The translations under genes and the position numbers were made by a program. Shown here one piece after another: positions 56,150 to 64,000 of a DNA stretch of 64,000 bases. The stretch spans positions 19,126,874 to 19,190,873 of the forward strand of contig OZ024784.1 of NCBI GenBank assembly GCA_964017065.1, in the 5' to 3' direction. A model generated the notes under the pieces. The model saw only the letters and a list, made by a program, of their open reading frames with translations, made no database searches and was not told the DNA's origin. This DNA comes from Haliclona indistincta (taxonomy: Eukaryota; Porifera; Demospongiae; Haplosclerida; Chalinidae). Numbering within the stretch: position 1 is the first letter of the stretch; every line of letters starts with the position of its first letter.

Positions 56150-57998
56150 TTGGTCCATCTGTATTGAGTACTAACTAGCTGTCCCTCTGTATTGAGACTA
56201 GCTAGCTGTCCATCTGTATTGAGTACTAGCTAGCTGTCCATCTGTATTGAGTACTAGGTAACTCAACTGTCCATTTGCATAGAGTATTAGCTAGCTAGCT
56301 GTCCAGAATACTACTGTAGCTATAGCTGTCCCTTTGTATTGAGTACGAGCTAGCTGTCTACCTCTATTGAATACTTCTGTAGCTATAGCTGTCCCTCTGT
56401 ATTGAGTACTAGCTAGCTGTCCCTCTGTATTGAGTACTAGCTAGCTGTCCCTCTGTATTGAGTACTAGCTAGCTGTCCCTCTGTATTGAGTACTAGGTAA
56501 CTCAACTGTCCATTTGCATAGAGTATAGCTAGCTGTCCAGAATACTACTGTAGCTATAGCTTTCCCTCTGTATTGAGTACTAGCTAGCTGTCCCTCTGTA
56601 TTGAGTACTAGCTAGCTGTCCCTCTGTATTGAGTACTAGCTAGCTGTCCCTCCGTATTGAGTACTAGCTAGCTGTCCTTCTGTATAGCGTACTAGCTAAG
56701 CTAGCTGTCCTTAATTCTGTATAGTGTACTAGCTAAGCTAGCTGTCCTTCTGTATAGTGTACTAGCTAGCTGTCCATCTGTATTGAGTACTAGCTAGCTG
56801 TCCTTCTGTATAGTGTACTAACTAAGCTAGCTGTCCCTCTGTATAGAGTACTAGCTAGCTGTCCCTCTGTATTGAGTACTAGCTAGCTGTCCCTCTGTAT
56901 TGAGTACTAGCTAGCTGTCCCTCTGTATTGAGTACTAGCTAGCTGTCCTTCTGTATAGCGTACTAGCTAAGCTAGCTGTCCTTAATTCTGTATAGTGTAC
57001 TAGCTAAGCTAGCTGTCCTTCTGTATAGTGTACTAGCTAGCTGTCCATCTGTATTGAGTACTAGCTAGCTGTCCTTCTGTATAGTGTACTAACTAAGCTA
57101 GCTGTCCTTCTGTATTGAGTACTAGTTAGCTGTCCTTCTGTATTGAGTACTAGCTAGCTGTCCTTCTGTATAGTGTACTAGCTAGCTGTCTCTCTGTATT
57201 GAGTACTAGCTAGCTGTCCATCTCTATTGAATACTACTGTAACTATATAGCTGTCCATTTGAGTACTAGCTAGCTGTCCCTCTGTATTGAGTACTAGCTA
57301 GCTGCCCCTCTGTATTGAGTACTAGTTAGCTGTCCTTCTGTATTGAGTACTAGCTAGCTGTCCTTCTGTATAGTGTACTAGCTAGCTGTCTTTCTGTATT
57401 GAGTACTAGCTAGCTGTCCTTCTGTATATTGTACTAGCTAGCTGTCGATCTGTATTGAGTACTAGCTAGCTGTCCTTCTGTATATTGTACTAGCTAGCTG
57501 TCTCTCTGTATTGAGTACTAGCTAGCTGTCCATCTCTATTGAATACTACTGTAGCTGTCCATTTGAGTACTAGCTAGCTGTCCCTCTGTATAGTGTACTA
57601 GCTAGCTGTCTCTCTGTATAGTGTACTAGCTAGCTGTCCCTCTGTATAGTGTACTAGCTAGCTGTCCTTCTGTATAGTGTACTAGCTAGCTGCCCCTCTG
57701 TATTGAGTACTAGCTAGCTGTCCCTCTGTATAGTGTACTAGCTAGCTGTCGATCTGTATTGAGTACTAGCTAGCTGTCCCTCTGTATAGTGTACTAGCTA
57801 GCTGTCCTTCTGTATAGTGTACTAGCTAGCTGTCCCTCTGTATAGTGTACTAGCTAGCTGTCCTTCTGTATAGTGTACTAGCTAGCTGTCCCTCTGTATA
57901 GTGTACTAGCTAGCTGTCCTTCTGTATAGTGTACTAGCTAGCTGTCCCTCTGTATAGTGTACTAGCTAGCTGTCGATCTGTATTGAGAACTATAATAG
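56150..57998. repeat. 28-bp minisatellite
   Basis: About 65 units with core TAGCTAGCTGTCCCTCTGTA followed by TTGAGTAC or TAGTGTAC. Two unit types alternate in blocks, and a longer block is duplicated (about 56,690-56,840 and 56,950-57,100). Confidence 0.95.
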
Positions 57999-58926
57999 CT
58001 AGCTCTTACCTGTAATTATAACAATAAGGTCTTGGCCTGTTGCCAATCAATTTACAGAAAGTTTGTACAGTGTTGGGCTGATCAATAACAAGCCTTGCCC
58101 CTCTTCTTAAATACCAGCTATTTCATACCTGTAAGTGACTCTGGTTTTTGCAATAGTTCATTGGTTTTATTTTATTACTCCTTGGAACAGCCACAAAAGC
58201 GTAAAGCGTGATCCGTGCCTTATTTGGAAGGTTTATTACATTGCGTGATTCAGATTGAATACGGTTTAAGCTCTACAAACCGCTGGTGCCTCTTGGAACA
58301 CTTCATGACTACTTCAATGAACAGATGGAATGTAAGTTGCGACATGTGTTAGTGTGAGATTTTACTTGTATGTTTCTCTTTCAAGCATTGCACCATGGAA
58401 TCAGTAATCTCTCTCTTACTCTTTTGTCTTTTTCTTTTCTCTCTCTATCTCTTGCCTCTCAATCTGATTGACTGTACTGATGAGATCCGATAGATCGAAA
58501 CGGACTGACAACTTGATTTGTCGTCCGTATACAGTTTCAGATACACTCTTCTTTTTTCTTTCACTTTCTATTGATCTTCTCTTTGGTACACCATTTTCCT
58601 TCAACAGATGATAGATTAAAACCATAATACTTCTGTTACCATGCTCTAGTGATTTTTCAATTTTATTTCAGTTGTGATATTTATTTGATTAACATGAAAC
58701 ACATGTACAATACATGAATGATAGCATGTGGTCAGCTGTAGTGCAGATGTATCACATATGATATCATGTGTGACATAGCTGTGACTGCTGACAAACATGA
58801 ATCAAACATCCCTTGTGTGTGATCCATATTTGATACAGTGCAATAGTGTGTCACATCTGGCCTTTCATCTGTGATATACATGTGATACCAATCAAATACA
58901 ACTCAAATTCAACTTTTCGTCCTGTG
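57999..58926. other. Right interior of the CACTA-like element
   Basis: AT-rich. A CTTTT/CTCTC-rich stretch (58,410-58,560) yields a spurious basic frame. The subterminal part from 58,690 has repeated ATCACATATGAT-like palindromes. Confidence 0.5.
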
Positions 58927-60611
58927 AGTAATCACATATTAACACAATACTACAATAAGTTCCCAGAATGTAGGATTTGGGTAGGGTTTGTTGCAGATTG
59001 ATTTTCTGATGGGTGGAGAGTCAGTGACTTGAAGGAAAACTTTCTGCAGTGATTCTTATTTGTTGCCGATGGGTTAATGATTGTGATGTCATAACTCAAA
59101 AACTGTAGCACCTACATCAATACTTTTATTATATTTAGAATGAGCTCATCAAGCTAAACACGATGGCAGTGTCATTTGTCTCGCTGGTAGTTGTTTTGAC
59201 CACTTTTTAAAAATTCAAGTTGTCGATTGGGGTTAGGAGTTTGTTAATAACTACGGAATGCATGCGCGGTTTTGCGTGGTAGTAGGTTAGATTTATAGAA
59301 AAAAATAGAGCTATCGAATGATGCCAATATCTAAAAAATTAAAGCAAGGACGGCGGAGTTATGAGTGTTTTGCTAAACTAGTTTGATGTCAGGGACATAT
59401 TTTTAAATTGTTGAGATTGTTTTAAGCCATATCTCGTGAACGGAAGCACGTACAGGCATGATTTAAGCATTGTTGGACAGAGTAACTCTTTCGCTATCGA
59501 ATGGTGTAAATTATGTTGACATCCAAAAATTGGTTTGGAAGTTATACTCGTTTATATGGGTTTTACTTAGCTGATTATAGCAATTTTTTGGGGTCAACCC
59601 CTTATAACTTTTATAGCTCATTTGAAATCTGCAAAGACCTCATGATCACTTTCTTTAGGGTTAGGGTTTACAAGGTGACTCCCACTATCAGAGGGACTTT
59701 TTAAGGATACAAGGGTGTTGTATAAAGCAAGGCGCATCTTTTCAAAAGGCTGCGGCTTATCAATTGTGTTTCTGGGCGGAGTTATGGCTCAATGAATATT
59801 AATGAGTAAAAAAACATTGGCTGATATGAAAGAGCTTAACGATTTGATTCTAATGCAATCATTATTAGGTGTCAATTATGTTCTAGGGCGGAGTTATGGT
59901 TCTATGAAAGAGCTTAACGAGCTGATTCTAATGCACCCATCCGTAGGCGTCAAGTATGTTTTAGGGTGGAGTTTATGTTGTAGGGCGGAGTTTAGGGCGG
60001 TGTCATACTGGTTTGCAAATCGCTGTAGTTTATAAAGTCTACATATTAATAAAATGAACGTTGCGTGGGTTTAGGGTTTACATAGTGCCTCCCGCCTTTT
60101 ATTTAAAAATTAACCATCCAGTCATGTACTACAAAGCTTTGCGCAACTTTTTCATAGGTTAGACCCTATAAATTGTGTTCTGGGGCGGAGTTATGCCTCT
60201 ATGAATATTAATGAGTAAAAACAACATTGACTGATATGAAAGAATGTAACAAGCAGATTCAAATGCAACCGTCATTAGCGGTCAATTATGTTCTTGGGTA
60301 GGGTTATGGTTCTATGAATATTAATGAGGAAAAACAACAGACTTATATCAAGGTTTAGGGTTTACAAGGCAACAAACGGACAAATGAAGCATACAGAGGT
60401 GTAGTACAAAGCCTTGCGCATCTTTTATTAAGATTTCTCCTTATGATTTTGCTCTGGGGCGGAGTTATGGCGTAATGAATATTAATGAGTTTTTACAACT
60501 TTAGTTCATTTGAAAGAACTCGTTGAGCTGAGTCGAATGATCCCTCCCACATGGGCGTTGTCTAATTATTAATTAAGTTATTAAGTCATGAATATTAATG
60601 TATTTCCCCAA

Positions 60612-60883
60612 AACCTTAAAAAACTTCGCCTAACAGTGCAAACTTGTGGCTAACGGTGCTTTATGCCTAACAGCGCGGCGTTAGGCTGTTTGTTGGGCAT
60701 AAAGCAAGCCTGTACATTAGGCATAAAGCGAGCCTGTTCATTAGGCATAAAGCGAGCCTGTTCATTGTAGGCATAAAGCGCCTGTTCATTGAGCCTGTTC
60801 ATTGTAAAGAGCCTGTTCATTGTAGGCATAAAGCGCCGTTAGCCACAGGTTTGCGCTGTCAGGCATGTTTTTTAAAGGTATTT
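60612..60883. repeat. 272-bp hairpin element in the subtelomere
   Basis: Left arm ACCTTAAAAAACTTCGCC...GTGGCTAACGGTGC and right arm inverted (GCGCCGTTAGCCACAGG...TTTTTTAAAGGT), about 57 bp each. The loop has about five GGCATAAAGCGAGCCTGTTC units. It shares the TAACAGCGC motif with 44,251-45,195. Confidence 0.78.
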
Positions 60884-60905
60884 AGGGTTTAGGGTTTAGG
60901 GTTTA
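60884..60905 (+). repeat. Internal TTTAGGG tract
   Basis: Three units directly heading the second 309-bp module copy. Confidence 0.9.
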
Positions 60906-61211
60906 CATACTGTCCCGTTTTGACTTTATAGGGTTTTTATTACAGGAATGGGTAGAGTAGGGGTGGCTCTACTTATGCTCCTAATGAGCTTGCCTAATTA
61001 CGTATAGGGGCGGAGTTATGCTTTCATGAATATTAATGAGTATTACAACATTGGCTCATTTGATAGAACTCAACTAGCTGAGTCAAATGCACCGACTTAC
61101 ACATGCATGGCTTTTTTTATAAGAAAGATGTGGTTGTTTGAATATTGAATTTTTGTGACATGTAAATATGTGATAATACAATGGTTAATAAAGTATACAT
61201 CGGTGAGAAGT
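60906..61211. repeat. 309-bp telomere-flanked module, copy 2
   Basis: Same start as copy 1 after TTTAGGGTTTA and same end before TAGGGTTTAGGG. A few single-base differences. Confidence 0.88.
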
Positions 61212-61806
61212 AGGGTTTAGGGTTTAGGGTTTAGTAGGGGTTTCCCTTCACGTTATCACTTTCATACTTATTATGTAGACTCCTTAGACTAAATGATGCA
61301 TTTTGACCTAAGCATGCCCTAACTACTATACGCAGGGGCGGAGTTATGGAGCTGTGAATATTAATGAATTTTCACAACCTTAGTTCATTTGAAAGAGCTC
61401 GACGAGCTGAGTCGAATGCACCCACCCACACCGCTATGGCTTCTATAATGACAGAGTTATGGTTTATCAAAAAACTTAATTTTTCTAAGTTTAAAAAAAT
61501 TTTTTTTTGTTTTATTGATGGTGGTCTTCATGTTTGGGATTGATAGATATGATCAGTGATATAATATATGATAAGTGATAATATGATGAGTGTGGGTGTG
61601 GCTTTCTCCAATAATGTGTTTCTAAGTGCCTAATTAAAAAGAAAATGGCCGACACGAATAATGCTTGTCTTGCCATGATTGGCAGAGATCTGAAGGCAGA
61701 ATGGGTGTAGCTTGGAGATTAGCCATACGCATTGGAGTTCACCCATTCTGTGGTTTAGGGTTTAGGGTTTAGGGTTTAGGGTTTTAGGGTTTAGGGTTTA
61801 GGGTTT
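61212..61806. repeat. Diverged telomere-flanked module plus internal tract
   Basis: TTTAGGG tract 61,213-61,234, then a diverged module (head GTAGGGGTTTCCCTTCACG, core GGGCGGAGTTATGGAGC). A TTTAGGG tract at 61,752-61,806 leads into module copy 3. Confidence 0.75.
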
Positions 61807-62116
61807 ACATACTGTCCCGTTTTGACTTTATAGGGTTTTTATTACAGGAATGGGTAGAGTAGGGGTGGCTCTACTTATGCTCCTAATGAGCTTGCCTAAT
61901 TACGTATAGGGGCGGAGTTATGCTTTCATGAATATTAATGAGTATTACAACATTGGCTCATTTGATAGAACTCAACTAGCTGAGTCAAATGCACCGACTT
62001 ACACATGCATGGCTTTTTTTATAAGAAAGATGTGATTGTTTGAAATATTGAATTTTTGTGACATGTAAATGTGTGATAATACAATGGTTAATAAAGGATA
62101 CATCGGTGTGAAGGAG
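61807..62116. repeat. 309-bp telomere-flanked module, copy 3
   Basis: Last module before the terminal telomere. Closest to copy 1 (both end GATACATCGGTGTGAAGGAG). Confidence 0.88.
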
Positions 62117-64000
62117 GGTTTAGGGTTTTAGGGTTTAGGGTTTTAGGGTTTTAGGGTTTAGGGTTTTGGGTTTAGGGTTTAGGGTTTAGGGTTTAGGGTT
62201 TAGGGTTTAGGGTTTTAGGGTTTAGGGTTTAGGGTTTAGGGTTTAGGGTTTAGGGTTTAGGGTTTAGGGTTTAGGGTTTAGGGTTTTAGGGTTTAGGGTT
62301 TAGGGTTTTAGGGTTTAGGGTTTAGGGTTTAGGGTTTAGGGTTTTAGGGTTTAGGGTTTAGGGTTTAGGGTTTAGGGTTTTAGGGTTTAGGGTTTAGGGT
62401 TTTAGGGTTTTAGGGTTTTAGGGTTTAGGGTTTAGGGTTTAGGGTTTAGGGTTTAGGGTTTAGGGTTTAGGGTTTTAGGGTTTTAGGGTTTTAGGGTTTA
62501 GGGTTTTAGGGTTTAGGGTTTTAGGGTTTAGGGTTTTAGGGTTTAGGGTTTAGGGTTTAGGGTTTAGGGTTTAGGGTTTAGGGTTTTAGGGTTTTAGGGT
62601 TTAGGGTTTAGGGTTTAGGGTTTAGGGTTTAGGGTTTAGGGTTTAGGGTTTTAGGGTTTTAGGGTTTTAGGGTTTTAGGGTTTTAGGGTTTTAGGGTTTA
62701 GGGTTTAGGGTTTAGGGTTTAGGGTTTAGGGTTTAGGGTTTAGGGTTTAGGGTTTAGGGTTTAGGGTTTAGGGTTTAGGGTTTAGGGTTTAGGGTTTAGG
62801 GTTTAGGGTTTAGGGTTTAGGGTTTAGGGTTTAGGGTTTTAGGGTTTTAGGGTTTTAGGGTTTAGGGTTTAGGGTTTAGGGTTTAGGGTTTAGGGTTTAG
62901 GGTTTAGGGTTTAGGGTTTAGGGTTTAGGGTTTAGGGTTTAGGGTTTAGGGTTTAGGGTTTAGGGTTTAGGGTTTAGGGTTTAGGGTTTAGGGTTTAGGG
63001 TTTAGGGTTTAGGGTTTAGGGTTTAGGGTTTAGGGTTTAGGGTTTAGGGTTTAGGGTTTAGGGTTTAGGGTTTAGGGTTTAGGGTTTAGGGTTTAGGGTT
63101 TAGGGTTTAGGGTTTAGGGTTTAGGGTTTAGGGTTTAGGGTTTAGGGTTTAGGGTTTAGGGTTTAGGGTTTAGGGTTTAGGGTTTAGGGTTTAGGGTTTA
63201 GGGTTTAGGGTTTAGGGTTTAGGGTTTAGGGTTTAGGGTTTAGGGTTTAGGGTTTAGGGTTTAGGGTTTAGGGTTTAGGGTTTAGGGTTTAGGGTTTAGG
63301 GTTTAGGGTTTAGGGTTTAGGGTTTAGGGTTTAGGGTTTAGGGTTTAGGGTTTAGGGTTTAGGGTTTAGGGTTTAGGGTTTAGGGTTTAGGGTTTAGGGT
63401 TTAGGGTTTAGGGTTTAGGGTTTAGGGTTTAGGGTTTAGGGTTTAGGGTTTAGGGTTTAGGGTTTAGGGTTTAGGGTTTAGGGTTTAGGGTTTAGGGTTT
63501 AGGGTTTAGGGTTTAGGGTTTAGGGTTTAGGGTTTAGGGTTTAGGGTTTAGGGTTTAGGGTTTAGGGTTTAGGGTTTAGGGTTTAGGGTTTAGGGTTTAG
63601 GGTTTAGGGTTTAGGGTTTAGGGTTTAGGGTTTAGGGTTTAGGGTTTAGGGTTTAGGGTTTAGGGTTTAGGGTTTAGGGTTTAGGGTTTAGGGTTTAGGG
63701 TTTAGGGTTTAGGGTTTAGGGTTTAGGGTTTAGGGTTTAGGGTTTAGGGTTTAGGGTTTAGGGTTTAGGGTTTAGGGTTTAGGGTTTAGGGTTTAGGGTT
63801 TAGGGTTTAGGGTTTAGGGTTTAGGGTTTAGGGTTTAGGGTTTAGGGTTTAGGGTTTAGGGTTTAGGGTTTAGGGTTTAGGGTTTAGGGTTTAGGGTTTA
63901 GGGTTTAGGGTTTAGGGTTTAGGGTTTAGGGTTTAGGGTTTAGGGTTTAGGGTTTAGGGTTTAGGGTTTAGGGTTTAGGGTTTAGGGTTTAGGGTTTAGG
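62117..64000 (+). repeat. Chromosome-end telomere, (TTTAGGG)n
   Basis: About 1.9 kb of TTTAGGG reaching the window edge. The proximal part (to about 62,862) is mixed with TTTTAGGG and one TTTTGGG variant. The distal ~1.14 kb is pure TTTAGGG by eye. Orientation places the chromosome end to the right. Confidence 0.98.

Larger units (their letters stand above)
54640..58926. mobile_element. 4.3-kb nonautonomous CACTA-like element carrying minisatellites
   Basis: Inverted ends CACAGGACGAA, flanked by AGT at 54637-54639 and 58927-58929. The other LTR of the host Gypsy element shows the single AGT. Subterminal regions are rich in short repeats (CACATATG, GTGATACATGTG). CAC ends, 3-bp duplication and subterminal repeats suit CACTA/EnSpm; inference. 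No transposase. Confidence 0.8.
52877..58954 (-). mobile_element. Pol-less Gypsy-type LTR element, 5' LTR split by a CACTA-like insertion
   Basis: 3' LTR 52877-53037 (161 bp). The 5' LTR is in two parts, 54504-54639 and 58930-58954. Target duplication ATAAG at 52872-52876 and 58955-58959; the uninterrupted ATAAGTGCCCAG is in copies A and C. Next to the 5' LTR is TGGTGGCAGCGGCGG, a primer-binding-site-like sequence. Next to the 3' LTR is AAAGGGAGA, a polypurine tract. LTRs differ by a few bases. Confidence 0.9.
51067..60240. repeat. Subtelomeric duplicon, copy B
   Basis: Own sequence 51,067-52,876 and 58,955 to about 59,640, then modules. It lacks the insertions that split copy A and so provides their empty sites. 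It lacks about 370 bp present in A near 12,575-12,945. It is itself split by the pol-less Gypsy element. Confidence 0.85.
59641..62116. repeat. Subtelomeric module array 3, next to the telomere
   Basis: Modules with TTTAGGGTTTACA heads at about 59,660, 60,070, 60,355, 60,895 and 61,795, and GGGCGGAGTTATG cores at about 59,775, 59,886, 60,184, 60,463, 61,010, 61,335 and 61,912. Gene-free. Confidence 0.85.

Noticed and set aside
58416..58625. Basic 69-codon frame rich in Lys/Glu
   Set aside because: Antisense of a CTTTT/CTCTC-rich stretch inside a nonautonomous element.
62117..64000. Plant or algal origin of the whole sequence, from TTTAGGG
   Set aside because: Animal-style PRKDC, THAP/YqaJ, PB1 and compact introns argue otherwise; the telomere unit alone is not diagnostic.

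Overview
This is the end of a eukaryotic chromosome. The right edge (62,117-64,000) is an uninterrupted TTTAGGG telomere with its G-rich strand pointing outward. The gene content is animal-like: spliced genes with tiny GT-AG introns, a DNA-PKcs (PRKDC) gene, THAP/PHD/YqaJ/PB1-type domains, Gypsy, PIF/Harbinger and Tc1/IS630 elements. The PB1-plus-SHOCT-like protein and the compact introns recall demosponges, so my best guess is a sponge (inference). The Arabidopsis-type telomere unit is unexpected for an animal.

Left part (1-7,860): the only clear host gene, the N-terminal ~970 residues of DNA-PKcs on the minus strand. I could resolve 27 in-phase exons; the gene continues beyond the left edge. 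Most introns are about 45-200 bp, but several hold minisatellites. At least four of these repeats copy an exon-intron junction (exon 27, 23 and 20 donors, exon 22 acceptor).

Middle (7,860-51,000): a TE and satellite landscape. It holds 182-bp satellite split by a 1.2-kb foldback element; a THAP-DDE/YqaJ (ISL2EU-like) transposon; an intact Gypsy LTR element with identical LTRs; a LINE fragment; a 128-bp diverged satellite; a transposon with a 9-exon DUF7869-like putative transposase; subtelomeric modules with internal telomere tracts and tRNA-like units; a two-gene Harbinger; a ~0.95-kb palindromic element; and a second foldback element with a DD34E IS630/Tc1 transposon inside it.

Right part (51,000-64,000): another copy of a large subtelomeric duplicon that also occurs at about 12-26 kb and 30-34 kb. 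It contains a pol-less Gypsy element whose LTR is split by a CACTA-like element, then telomere-junction modules and the telomere. Because the three duplicon copies were hit by different elements, each supplies the 'empty site' for the others, so many target-site duplications can be read directly here.
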